NCBI RefSeq assembly: GCF_014898815.1
Contig: NW_026515533.1
Span: forward strand, 1 to 64,000
Source: Panonychus citri
Lineage: Eukaryota > Arthropoda > Arachnida > Trombidiformes > Tetranychidae
Direction: 5' to 3'
Length of the DNA stretch: 64,000 nt
Under the pieces are notes generated by a model. It saw nothing but the letters and a program-made list of their open reading frames with translations, did not search any database and had not been told where the DNA came from. The stretch's first letter is position 1. Each line of letters opens with the position of its first letter. The position numbers and the translations under genes were made by a program. This document shows, in pieces, positions 52,072-62,380 of this stretch.

Positions 52072-52581
52072 TTATACAGTTGTATTTTCTAGCGCTTTTT
52101 CTTTTTCAAAGCAAAAACGTTTACAAAAAAGATCTAATGATTTATTTAGCTGTGAATAACTTTTCGCTCCAGTTATTACTAAAGAGCCTTTATGGAAATA
52201 ATTGAATGCTGTACCATTTTCTTTCCACATTATAGCAGGAAATAACTCAGGCTCATATGAAACTTTCAGATCACTTTTGAATATTTCTGAAGCTTTTATT
52301 ATTTTATCAAATTTTATAACCGCACAAGATCCTGATATTTTTTCAAATATTGCTTCTGGGTAGATATTGTTGATAAAGGTTCCCGCGTCCCTGATAGTTT
52401 TAAATCCTGTCGCAATAATTTTTCCAGATCCGAAAACAAGAAGTCTCTTTTTACCATCTCTTATGATATCAGCATTAAATTTTTTTTTTTTACCGGATTT
52501 TCCCTCAATTTTAACAGGATGATGCAGATTCCAAACAGAGGCGATATTTACTATTTTAAGAGATGGATAAATTTGTTGCAT
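52072..52581 (-). CDS. TATA-binding protein (TBP) homologue
   Basis: 169 residues, intact, with the two-repeat TBP saddle. Repeat 1: VNIASVWNL, then KKFNADII and LLVFGSGKIIATG. Repeat 2: SGSCAVIKF, YEPELFPAIMW, then FHKGSLVITGAKS. The four phenylalanines that kink the TATA box in eukaryotic TBP have counterparts at Phe35, Phe50, Phe114 and Phe129. The first-repeat DNA-contact asparagine is kept (Asn12) and the second-repeat one seems replaced. No N-terminal extension is present. It lies in the compact gene block between ATPase and polymerase on the same strand. Host TBP is far better conserved than this, so it is not a recent host copy. Role inferred: recognition of the element's own AT-rich promoters. 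TBP is not among the standard Polinton genes I know. Confidence 0.82.
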   Translation of the reverse strand: MQQIYPSLKIVNIASVWNLHHPVKIEGKSGKKKKFNADIIRDGKKRLLVFGSGKIIATGFKTIRDAGTFINNIYPEAIFEKISGSCAVIKFDKIIKASEIFKSDLKVSYEPELFPAIMWKENGTAFNYFHKGSLVITGAKSYSQLNKSLDLFCKRFCFEKEKALENTTV

Positions 52582-52799
52582 TATAAGTTAGAAAATAAGG
52601 TGAATAAGTAGAATAAATTATTATTATGATTAAAGTTATTATTAATAATGTTGCTGAAATAAGACCGTTCATGGTTATGATCACTTACCTAGTTTTTACC
52701 GTCATTTATTGGATTCACGGTGAATTGCATGATGTCCAAATGCATATGTTGTAACGCCATCTGGTTTCAAATAACGTTTATCATCGAAGGGATTCAAGG

Positions 52800-55700
52800 C
52801 TAGTTTGTTGCTTTGAATAGATGATATATCATGTTGTTGACTACGAATGTATCGCATGTCGAAGAAGAATAGTTTATGATCAAAAGTGATTCTTTATAAT
52901 CATCAAGAGTGATTTTGTCTTTTAACACACTCCTCTGTACCCTTTGGCTGTTTTTGATATTGTCTTCTGAAATAATTCCATATACTTTAGGCTTAAGTGC
53001 AATAAACTCTAGAATATGTTTACCATTCATTTCGTCTTTTAGATATCCGAGTTTTTTTTTATTACATTCATTGTATAAATTGGAAATATGATTTTTTGGA
53101 TAGTCACAAAAGTCGAATATGCATTTTAAATCCATAAAATCAACATGAACATTGTCGGTTTTTATATGATATATGAAACTATCGGTATCGGTGTATAAAA
53201 GAGATATTTTATCACGATATTTTGGTTTGAATATATCATAGTGAAGTTGATACATATGGAGCTTAGAAAAATCTAAGACCGAAAAACCTATGTATATTGG
53301 TTTATTCAACAAGCATTTTGTTCTATGTAGCTTGAAAAGGGCTTTATTTTCATCAAGAATGTAGAAACGTTGGCACATAGGACGGCGTAGTTGTTTCATA
53401 ACACCATTTTTATTAAGTTCTAAACGAACATCTGAATGTTTTCTGACATCTTCAATAGATTTTCCGTATATTGCATTAACCATGAGTTTCCAAAAGTTTT
53501 TTTCAAAAGGAGAAGAACATTGCATTCTCATTTTTGTACAAAGAACAATATAATCTTTAAGCCAGGGTTTTTGTTTGAAACAAATGATTCGGTGAATCTT
53601 TGTAACTACTAAACCTTTTTTAACATAATAATTTAAATTTTTATAGTGTACAACATATTTGGACTTTTTTAGAAAAGATGGAATCAACTTTTCACATACT
53701 GTTCGTTTCCTACCGGTTGAAATTAAAATTTCATGTTGAGTTTCACTCAACAAATTATCGTCAATTTTTGTTTTGTCGGGAGCGAGCGGGTAGTCATTAT
53801 GATCATCGTGTAGAAATGATGGATATGTTATATCAACTTCAAAAACTGTTCCTTCCTCACTTTCATGGGTTATAGTCTCTGTGACGAATCTATGATAATA
53901 ATGTTTAAAATTTTCTTCTTTAACAAAACGAAAATCTGAATAAGGCATACTCTGTTGCAATGCGAAACCGTATAAATTGTTAACATCTAGGTATGTAATA
54001 TAACTATTTTCTTGTGATTTATCATAATCAGGATAATTTGGTATATTCGCTTTAGTAAATCTGGTCATTGCTGAAGAAATACCTCCTCGAATACCCTTTT
54101 CAAACATCATTATCATGTCTAAATCTGTTAGTAAATCAATTTCGACATCTGTCTTTTTTAAAGCAGCTGACCAAGTAAGACCAGGCGAAGAAAAAAAATG
54201 TAATGGATCTAACTGAAATTGGTTTACACTGATTGATCTGAAATTTTCAAAAACAGCTGCTAATAGAACTACATCGATTTTCTGATAAATGTCTTGAAAT
54301 TGTCCGATGTTAACTACATCAAAATGTTGCCAAAGATCACACATATTTTGATAAATTTTTGGATCGAGATTTTCGAATTTTAACTTATTATAAAACGCTG
54401 ATATAGGTGGTAGTGATGTTTCATTGAATCGATCAAAGCTGTCTAAATAGTCATACGGTAATCGAGCTTTCTTGCAGACAAAATTTAGATCTTTGACGTT
54501 GAATAATTGTAAAAGATATGAATTTTTTAAATCATCATTCAAGTATCCTGCAAGCTCATCTAGAGAACTAGCAAGAAAAGCATAACTATCAAGAAAACAA
54601 ATATTATCAAGTTTGAATGATATATACTTTTCCATATTTTGTGGAATAATCTTAACTTTAGTAAACATTTCTTTCTCTATTGCTTTTAAGATTATGTGTG
54701 AATCAAAGTTTTTCAAGTTGTGAAATACTACTGGTATGTAATTTGGGGTAGCCATCTTCAGATTACATGGAGAATGAGCTGCCCCTCTATACTTTCCAGT
54801 AAAATGATCATGATCCCTTACTTTAACTTCTCCTTTAATTATTTCTTTGTTGCAAATATGACAAACATCGGTAATTTCAAAGTTTTTAGTATCTTCTTCA
54901 CTCATATAGAAATCTCTTTCTCTTTCAGCAATTAAACTTAATAACGTCTTAACATCACTGATTAATGTCTTCAAGAAATGATATCCGCACTTTTCTCCTC
55001 GATAAGATCGATAGTTTGTTATTTCATTTTTATAATTTACTATAACATAACCAAAGCCTGAAGGCTTATGTTCTTGATATTCAAAAGTTTGTCGATTCAA
55101 ATCTGAATTTTTAGGACAACAAAGAGTTTCAAAATCTGCATATATGACATAAGGAAAAAATGATTGCTTATCAAAAGAGTCAAATTTCAGTTTGCTTCCT
55201 ATTTCAGGTAATAATATTCTTTGAGATTTGAATTGATAACAAGTTTGTTCATGTTTTAGTAAACTTAGTGATGATGGAAATCCATTCAAACAACTATCAC
55301 AGAAATGATGATATCGTGAGTTTTTTTCACCTATAAACCGGTTGAAATTTCTTATTGGATAATAATGTTCATTGAATAACAATAAATGTACTTTTTTTGA
55401 ACGTGTTATATTACTAACATATAGAGGTATCGGGATTGTCTTGCCCCAGTCATATGTTAATGTGTAAATATTAACTGTTACATCATTTTTGCGTTCAAAA
55501 TATTTGACTTTTTGCAAACTTACGAAGTTTCGAAACCCGGTGAAGTCATATTTGGAAACATATGGGGTATAATTTTTAATTCTGTTTCCATTTTTCTTCA
55601 CGGGGTGTAAACAAGCAAGAACACTCCACATAAAACAATCTTTTTTAACATCTAGTTGTAAGAAACAACGTTTTGCTATAAAAGATTGAGGAAGCTTCTG

Positions 55701-56222
55701 TTGTGAACATCCTCCCTGTAATGGTTGATATTTACCAATCCTCAACTCAATCATTTTTACCGAAAGCAAATTCCATCCACTGCCTTTATTTGTAAAGGAA
55801 TCAAAGTCAATTAAAATTTCCATTGAACTTGTGTCAATAAAATCATTAAATAATTTAATTGTTGTCAGAGGTTTCAAGCTTGAATTAAACATGGATTCTA
55901 TCCAAACAGTTTCATTGTTTTCTAATCTGTAAAAACAACACAATAAACCAATTTGAGCTTTGATAGCTTTAAATTGTATTAAACATTGCTCAAAAATCAA
56001 TTTAATGTTTCTTTCTTCTTTTTGGAGAATTGTTTCAATATCAAATGACTTTTTCTCAACTTTTTTCATAAAAACATTCAACGTTTTATTGAAAGCATGT
56101 TTCTGTAATACATAACTTGATGGTAAATCAAAGTTCAAATTTATACGATCGAATGTTTGCTGGCTTTTACATATTTGTTCATGAAATAATAAGTTACTAG
56201 CTTTTTGTAAATTTTGCGACAA
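52800..56222 (-). CDS. POLB: Protein-primed family B DNA polymerase
   Basis: 1,140 codons. Replicates the linear element by protein priming. Visible in order: the exonuclease motif YADFETL (~361), an endonuclease VII-like CHICNKE...DHDHFTGKYRG insert (~454-480) typical of Polinton polymerases, FHNLKNFDSH, polymerase motif A YLDVNNLYG (~745), motif B NAIYGKS (~917) and motif C LLYTDTDSF (~1010). All catalytic aspartates are present. The stop at 52800 is early: conserved C-terminal residues (PFDDKRYLKPDG...YAFGHHAI) follow in another frame to about 52700, so roughly 30 residues are cut off by a frame break. It diverges from the dUTPase gene across a TA-rich palindrome. Confidence 0.93.
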   Translation of the reverse strand: MSQNLQKASNLLFHEQICKSQQTFDRINLNFDLPSSYVLQKHAFNKTLNVFMKKVEKKSFDIETILQKEERNIKLIFEQCLIQFKAIKAQIGLLCCFYRLENNETVWIESMFNSSLKPLTTIKLFNDFIDTSSMEILIDFDSFTNKGSGWNLLSVKMIELRIGKYQPLQGGCSQQKLPQSFIAKRCFLQLDVKKDCFMWSVLACLHPVKKNGNRIKNYTPYVSKYDFTGFRNFVSLQKVKYFERKNDVTVNIYTLTYDWGKTIPIPLYVSNITRSKKVHLLLFNEHYYPIRNFNRFIGEKNSRYHHFCDSCLNGFPSSLSLLKHEQTCYQFKSQRILLPEIGSKLKFDSFDKQSFFPYVIYADFETLCCPKNSDLNRQTFEYQEHKPSGFGYVIVNYKNEITNYRSYRGEKCGYHFLKTLISDVKTLLSLIAERERDFYMSEEDTKNFEITDVCHICNKEIIKGEVKVRDHDHFTGKYRGAAHSPCNLKMATPNYIPVVFHNLKNFDSHIILKAIEKEMFTKVKIIPQNMEKYISFKLDNICFLDSYAFLASSLDELAGYLNDDLKNSYLLQLFNVKDLNFVCKKARLPYDYLDSFDRFNETSLPPISAFYNKLKFENLDPKIYQNMCDLWQHFDVVNIGQFQDIYQKIDVVLLAAVFENFRSISVNQFQLDPLHFFSSPGLTWSAALKKTDVEIDLLTDLDMIMMFEKGIRGGISSAMTRFTKANIPNYPDYDKSQENSYITYLDVNNLYGFALQQSMPYSDFRFVKEENFKHYYHRFVTETITHESEEGTVFEVDITYPSFLHDDHNDYPLAPDKTKIDDNLLSETQHEILISTGRKRTVCEKLIPSFLKKSKYVVHYKNLNYYVKKGLVVTKIHRIICFKQKPWLKDYIVLCTKMRMQCSSPFEKNFWKLMVNAIYGKSIEDVRKHSDVRLELNKNGVMKQLRRPMCQRFYILDENKALFKLHRTKCLLNKPIYIGFSVLDFSKLHMYQLHYDIFKPKYRDKISLLYTDTDSFIYHIKTDNVHVDFMDLKCIFDFCDYPKNHISNLYNECNKKKLGYLKDEMNGKHILEFIALKPKVYGIISEDNIKNSQRVQRSVLKDKITLDDYKESLLIINYSSSTCDTFVVNNMIYHLFKATN

Positions 56223-56240
56223 AACTTACATCTTTTAGTA

Positions 56241-56310
56241 AATATATCCATTTTAATATATATATATATATACATATATATATCTATATGTATATTAAAA
56301 TGGATATATT
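56241..56310. repeat. AT-rich inverted repeat between divergent element genes
   Basis: Twenty bases at 56241-56260 (AATATATCCATTTTAATATA) reappear as their exact reverse complement at 56291-56310. The 30-base TA-rich spacer is itself nearly self-complementary. The palindrome begins 19 bases before the polymerase start codon, in the region between polymerase (minus) and dUTPase (plus). Confidence 0.85.
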
Positions 56311-56509
56311 ATTTATCTTTTCTTCAATGATTATTAACTGCAATGAGAACTCATCTGGTTAATACATTCATTCGAATGAAAAGTTAGAATGAAACTGTTC
56401 ATAAGATGTCTTTGCTTTTATACTTTTTGATCGTCTCACTAAGTGATAAAGTTTAATTGCGAAAAAATTCTGGAAGATGGAAGATTATTTTCAAGGTAAA
56501 ATAGAGCAA

Positions 56510-56890
56510 TAAAATTCGAATAGACATAAGGAAATAAAGTAAGGGAAATAAAATAATAATGTGAATAAAATAGTAAATGGAATAAGGAAATTAAATAAAT
56601 GGTTCTAAATAAGGAAATGAAATAAAGAAAAGAAAATTAAATATTAAATAAGGTAATGAAATGAGGTAAAAAATAAGGTATAAAATGAAATAAAAAATAA
56701 GGTAATAAAATGAGGAAAAAAAATAAGATAATAAAATGATGGAAAAAAAATAAGGTAATATAATGAGGAAAAAATAAGGTAATAAAATGATGGAAAAAAT
56801 AAGGTAATATAATGAGGAAAAAATAAGGTAATAAAATGAAGTAAAAAATAGGATTAAAAAAATAAGATAAAGAATAAGGAAAATCAAAAA
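56510..56890. repeat. A/G-rich minisatellite
   Basis: Imperfect tandem copies of an AATAAGGTAATAAAATGAGG-like unit, about 20-35 bases each, occupy most of this stretch inside the element. The minus-strand open frame is a Leu/Ile/Phe/Tyr translation of the repeat, not a gene. Confidence 0.75.
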
Positions 56891-57072
56891 AAGGAAATAA
56901 ATGTTTTATAACTCAAGAATTTAAATTAAAAAATAGAGATTATCTGTCAGTCATTTTATCTTCGGTAGAAAAAATAAAAAAATATCAAGATCAGGGAGGT
57001 ATAAAAGAATGATTCAAAAAGGTTTTTAAATCACTGTTATTAAAATTCTTATTACAATCAGTTGAACCGAAA

Positions 57073-57987
57073 ATGTTTCTTTCTTCTCCACCTTCATCTT
57101 CTAGTCAAAATTTAAAGTGTGAAAAAAGTCCTATACGTTACATAAAGTTCAGTTCCTTGGCCATTTTACCGCAAAAAGGAAGTTATGGAGCAGCTGGATT
57201 CGATCTTTTCTCTGCTGAGTGTATGACGATTCCACCTGGACAAAGACGTTTAGTTTCAACAGACATTGGCATTGATTTCACCACGAATTTAGACTATTTT
57301 GGACGTTTAGCTGCACGATCGAACTTAGCCATACTAGGGATCGACGTTGGTGCTGGTATAATCGATTCGGATTATCAAGGTATTATTAAAGTCTTGATTA
57401 TTAATAACTCTGCTTTGCCTTTTACAATTAAGTTAGCAGATCGTTTTGCGCAAATTATATTTTGTAAAATATGGCCGTGTCTGGGATTGAAAGAATACGA
57501 CAAAAGCTATGACGAACTCAACACCATTTTCCTATTGAACTCGAAAATGATACCGACGAAAAAGCATCTTGGTATCACGAAAGGCTAGATACATTAAGCT
57601 ACCTGAGTTGGCTAGTAAAACGCTGCTTCTTATAATCTTTTCGCACCAAAAGATATAATTTTAGAACCTTCAATTCGTACTATAGTTTGGACTGGAATAA
57701 GCTTTGACTTTAGACCAAATGCTTATGGATTTATCACAGGAAGACGATCGTTTACAATTGATGGAATTGATACGTCAGAAAATGTTGTGGAAAATAGTTT
57801 ATTCAAAGAGCTGAAATTACATCTGACTAACACGACTAAGACGCCTGTTTTGATAAGTGCTGGTGAGAGGATAGCTAGAGTCACATTTTGCGAAGTATAT
57901 AATGCTTATGAGCTTTCTTCTTGTGATCTATTTTTGCTGAAAACTGGAAGAGGAACCGCAGGATTTGGTTCAACTGGAATAAATTAA
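57073..57987 (+). CDS. Two-module dUTPase, frame-broken in the linker
   Basis: dUTPase hydrolyses dUTP to dUMP and keeps uracil out of DNA. Module 1 (57073 to about 57530) has motif 1 GAAGFDLFS (residue ~39), motif 2 GRLAARSNL, motif 3 GAGIIDSDYQG and motif 4 KLADRFAQI. It lacks motif 5. Module 2 (about 57640-57987) has a weak motif 1 (LFAPKDIILEP), a degenerate middle, SAGERIARVTF (motif 4-like) and motif 5 RGTAGFGSTG. Both modules are in the same overall frame, but the linker between about 57530 and 57640 is out of frame, so two compensating breaks lie there. Tandem dUTPase modules are known from herpesviruses (one monomer) and nematodes. Whether module 2 supplies motif 5 to module 1 is inference. 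Confidence 0.8.
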
Positions 57988-58230
57988 AATTTTGGATAGT
58001 TTCGAAGGATAAATTAGTTTGTTCTGATTTAAACTAAATATATAAAAATAGATTTAGACAATAACTTTGATTAATTAAAAAAAAATAACATTAGATTTTA
58101 AAATATTAATAATATCTACATCTTATATGACATTTATTGTAAAACTCTATTTGTGTTATGATAACAATAAATTTTTCGACAAGAAATATTCTTAACTAAG
58201 ACTATGCATAATACTTCAAAATTCATACAT

Positions 58231-58515
58231 TTATTCTTTTTTAATCGGGACAATCTTGATATCCGAACACAAGGCATTAAAATCATCAACAATGAATTTG
58301 AAATCTTCAAATGGTTCATCCATATTTGACTCGTTGTAATGCGTAATGAAGATTTCGAATAAACGAGCAGCTGAAACAAGAAGACCAGTGACCTTTTTAC
58401 CATCAATGTTACGACTGGCCTCACATCGAACTTTCAAATATTCCAGCATTGCTTCGTAAGTGTTACTCTTTTTCAATAAAATTCCTTAACAGAGGCTGGA
58501 GCAGGACGTGACATT
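58231..58515 (-). CDS. Small element protein of unknown function, N-terminus frame-broken
   Basis: The open part (58476-58231, 81 codons) reads like a compact helical protein with an acidic C-terminal half (DEPFEDFKFIVDDFNALC). A better start, an ATG at 58515 followed by a SRPAPASVKEF stretch, lies upstream in a different frame across an A-run near 58480. No family recognised. It lies between the dUTPase and the possible PC4-like gene. Confidence 0.4.
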
Positions 58516-58859
58516 TTTGATTTATTTTCCAACGATTTATCATGAATTTATTGAAATAATCATTCAGTTTTTAGGGTTGGATCTCATGTACGATATTTTT
58601 CATAAATTGAAGTCATCTGAAAAGATAAGAAAAAATCAAAATTATTTTAAAACGTTAAAACAAAGGTTGGGTGAATAAATCATTTGGCTATTAAACCAGT
58701 TAAATGTTCAGAAAATCGAGACAAAATTTTTGAATGCTTATTAGTTTATTCGTCTACATCTAAACAAAAGTGATACATTTACTAATTTTGAAAAAACCTA
58801 AAACATCTAATCTCTGATAAACAAAAAAAGTTTTCTTAATAGTTCCATTGAGCGTTAAT

Positions 58860-59398
58860 CCAGTCAACCAATTCATCATTCTTGCCATGTCGCATAGGTT
58901 TTTTGTAACCATGATACAAATTTCGGTATATCCGCTTTCAACATCTCGCCACCATACGCTGAGACCTGATGCTTCCGTCTTTCAACCAATATTTTCTAAT
59001 TTTACCTGTCCTGATACCACTATAAGTTGAGCTTGTGAAGAAAACCAGATTGTCCGAAACTCTGAATTGATTTTGAACATTGAAATCAGATGAAGGTCGC
59101 TTATTACGATTTCCTGGTATATTGAAAAGATCCATTTCCATTGCCGCAACTGTTTCATTTCTACGATTTCTTTTTCCGCTGGAAGCAGATGATGTGGTAC
59201 TACCATCCGTTTCGAGTCATCATCTCGCATTTCCTCATCAATTTTACGTTTCATTTCTGTCTCTTTAACAACTTTCGGTAGATCAATAGAAATTTCAATA
59301 TCTTCATCTTGAGGTGGTTTTTTCTTAGCGATACGCTTTTGACCTTTTTGCTTAGTTGAAGTTGATGGTAGCATAACTTGAGCCATTCTAGTCAACAA
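58860..59398 (-). CDS. Possible PC4-like (p15 coactivator) ssDNA-binding protein, frame-broken
   Basis: The first ~85 codons (59398 to about 59150) are Lys/Glu-rich and disordered (KQKGQKRIAKKKPPQDEDIE). In another frame (59141-58938) comes a beta-like segment, FRVSDNLVFFTSSTYSGIR, then TGKIRKYWLKDGS. In a third frame a GLSVWWRDVE segment follows. The order K-x-R-x-Y-W-x-DG followed by G-x-S-x-x-x-W resembles the PC4/p15 domain, including a basic charged N-terminal region as in PC4. At least two frame breaks are present. The match is by eye and weak; it gains some weight from the TBP gene in the same element. Confidence 0.38.
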
Positions 59399-59573
59399 GA
59401 CGAAAAAAATCTTATTTTGGGTTGAATTGAATTACATTGCAATTAACCGCTTAATGGAATAAAATAAGAAATAACAATAGTAACTAATTAAAAAAAACCT
59501 AAATAGAGTAAATGAAGACATAAAGAAAAACTAAAATTTCCATGAAATTCCTTAATATCAGTTGTCATATGGA

Positions 59574-59903
59574 CTATTTTGGAGGATTGCTTATCAGCTG
59601 GATAATTCTAACTTTTTTATCTTTATTTTTATCCTTAGCATCTTTGTCTTTGTTTTCGGGAATTTTTGGAAGACCAACCCATTCGTCAGTTCCACCATTA
59701 TTATCCTTTGATAAGTTTAAAGGTTTCATGTCTTCTTTTAATGTTATGTATAAATTGAAAAGCTGATCAGTTGTGATGCCCGAATGAACCAATTTGGTCA
59801 TCATTTTTATTTGTTCAAGTTCGTACTTGTAGACAGTTTCATTATTCTCAGGATTTGATTTCAAATAATCCTTTTTAGGGTCCACTTTGTTCGGTTCAAC
59901 CAT
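59574..59903 (-). CDS. Small charged element protein of unknown function
   Basis: 109 residues, intact, starting MVEPNKVDPKKDYLK. The central part (ELEQIKMMTKLVHSGITTDQ) looks helical; the C-terminal third is Lys/Asp-rich (ENKDKDAKDKNKDKK). No family recognised. It is the last frame before the large tandem repeat. Confidence 0.45.
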   Translation of the reverse strand: MVEPNKVDPKKDYLKSNPENNETVYKYELEQIKMMTKLVHSGITTDQLFNLYITLKEDMKPLNLSKDNNGGTDEWVGLPKIPENKDKDAKDKNKDKKVRIIQLISNPPK

Positions 59904-59949
59904 TTCTTAAATAATAAAAGCAAAAATAAACTATATAGCTCTAATGAGA

Positions 59950-61765
59950 AAATTCTAAAGAAATTCTGATAAATTATCATTGAGATCATTAACTGAGAAT
60001 GTTCATAGAAAACTCATGACTAGAACGGAAAAGTTCTGATAAATTATCATTGAGATCATAAACTGAAAGAATTTTCAAAGAAAACTCATCAAAAGAACTG
60101 AAAAGTTCTGATAAATTATCATTGAGATCATAAACTGAAAGAATTTTCAAAGAAAACTCATCAAAAGAACTGAAAAGTTCTGATAAATTATCATTGAGAT
60201 CATAAACTGAAAGAATTTTCAAAGAAAACTCATGACTAGAACTGAAAAGTTCTGATAAATTATCATTGAGATCATAAACTGAAAGAATTTTCAAGAAAAC
60301 TCATCAAAAGAACTGAAAAGTTCTGATAAATTATCATTGAGATCATAAACTGAAGAATTTTCAAAGAAAACTCATCAAAAGAACTGAAAAGTTCTGATAA
60401 ATTATCATTGAGATCATAAACTGAAAGAATTTTCAAAGAAAACTCATCAAAAGAACTGAAAAGTTCTGATAAATTATCATTGAGATTATAAACTGAAAGA
60501 ATTTTCAAAGAAAACTCATCACTAGAACTGAAAAGTTCTGATAAATTATCATTGAGATCATAAACTGAAAGAATTTTCAAAGAAAACTCATCACTAGAAC
60601 TGAAAAGTTCTGATAAATTATCATTGAGATCATAAACTGAAAATTTTCAAAGAAAACTCATCACTAGAACTGAAAAGTTCTGATAAATTATCATTGAGAT
60701 CATAAACTGAAAGAATTTTCAAAGAAAACTCATGACTAGTAGAAAGTTCTGATAAATTATCATTGAGATCATAAACTGAAAGAATTTTCAAAGAAAACTC
60801 ATCAAAAGAACTGAAAAGTTCTGATAAATTATCATTGAGATCATAAACTGAAAGAATTTTCAAAACTCATCAAAGAGAACTGAAAAGTTCTGATAAATTA
60901 TCATTGAGATTATAAACTGAAAATTTTCAAAGAAAACTCATCACTAGAACTGAAAAGTTCTGATAAATTATCATTGAGATCATAAACTGAAAGAATTTTC
61001 AAAGAAAACTCATCACTAGAACTGAAAAGTTCTGATAAATTATCATTGAGATCATAAACTGAAAGAATTTTCAAAACTCATCACTAGAACTGAAAAGTTC
61101 TGATAAATTATCATTGAGATCATAAACTGAAAGAATTTTCAAAACTCATCACTAGAACTGAAAAGTTCTGATAAATTATCATTGAGATCATAAACTGAAA
61201 ATTTTCAAAGAAAACTCATGACTAGAACGGAAAAGTTCTGATAAATTATCATTGAGATCATAAACTGAAAGAATTTTCAAAACTCATCAAAAGAACTGAA
61301 AAGTTCTGATAAATTATCATTGAGATCATAAACTGAAAGAATTTTCAAAGAAAACTCATCAAAAGAACTGAAAAGTTCTGATAAATTATCATTGAGATTA
61401 TAAACTGAAAGAATTTTCAAAGAAAACTCATCACTAGAACTGAAAAGTTCTGATAAATTATCATTGAGATCATAAACTGAAAGAATTTTCAAAGAAAACT
61501 CATCACTAGAACTGAAAAGTTCTGATAAATTATCATTGAGATCATAAACTGAAAGATTTTCAAAGAAAACTCATCACTAGAACTGAAAAGTTCTGATAAA
61601 TTATCATTGAGATCATAAACTGAAAGAATTTTCAAAACTCATCAAAAGAACTGAAAAGTTCTGATAAATTATCATTGAGATCATAAACTGAAAAATTTTC
61701 AAAACTCATCAAAAGAACTGAAAAGTTCTGATAAATTATCATTGAGATCATAAACTGAAGAATTT
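59950..61765. repeat. Tandem repeat array, about 26 copies of a 54-72 bp unit
   Basis: Each unit contains GTTCTGATAAATTATCATTG, then AGATCATAAACTGAAAG and AATTTTCAAAGAAAACTCAT, then a variable CACTAGAAC or CAAAAGAAC and TGAAAA. Units differ by short deletions such as loss of AAAGAA. GAACTGAAAAGTTC inside each unit can fold into a small hairpin. On the minus strand a 24-residue repeat (ILSVYDLNDNLSELFSSFDE core) is open for three to four units at a time, but deletions not divisible by three interrupt it. Confidence 0.9.
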
Positions 61766-62380
61766 CATTCCAAACTCTTCAATCTAGCTTAAGATAACTT
61801 TCTTCCTTACTTTTATCGTTGATGGATTATTGGATAACGTTATCGATAACCAGGTGTAAAAAAAAAAACCAATGATGAAAGCACAATAAGCTGGCACAAA
61901 GGGGAAAAAATAATCAAACAAAAATGATTAGAATTATTATACATAATAATCTATTGATTATTGAATTCAAACTATACTTACATTTTAATTCAGATTGAAT
62001 CTCATGTAAAAGAAAGAACTCAATGAATTCAAACTTTGATCAATTAATATCGTTCTTTTCTGTTTGGTTATCAAACTTTGAATGATAATTTTTCAATTTT
62101 CTGTTTCTGTATTTATACAAATACATACTGTATATGAATTAATTATGCAGAAAATTTAATCTAATTTGAAAGCAATTCCAATCGTAAAATGTGTGGAACT
62201 CAATATATTTCAATATAAAAATTGAGGACAAAATCTTTAAATCGAATATTCAGTTTAATATTTACATTGAATCAATTTCATTGATCATTAATAAATCGTA
62301 ATAAAAATTATGATTTAATAGTTAAATTAATATAAAAATTATTAAATTCATTAATCTCCTCAAAGAAATGAAACTTATAA
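61766..62380. other. AT-rich right subterminal region of the element
   Basis: About 600 bases between the tandem array and the right terminal repeat. No open frame and no clear motif. Confidence 0.5.

Noticed and set aside
56591..56887. 98-codon hydrophobic membrane protein in the element
   Set aside because: It is the translation of the A/G-rich minisatellite; residue pattern repeats with the DNA unit.
59950..61765. CRISPR-like array
   Set aside because: Repeats are contiguous with no unique spacers, and the genome is eukaryotic; it is a tandem satellite.
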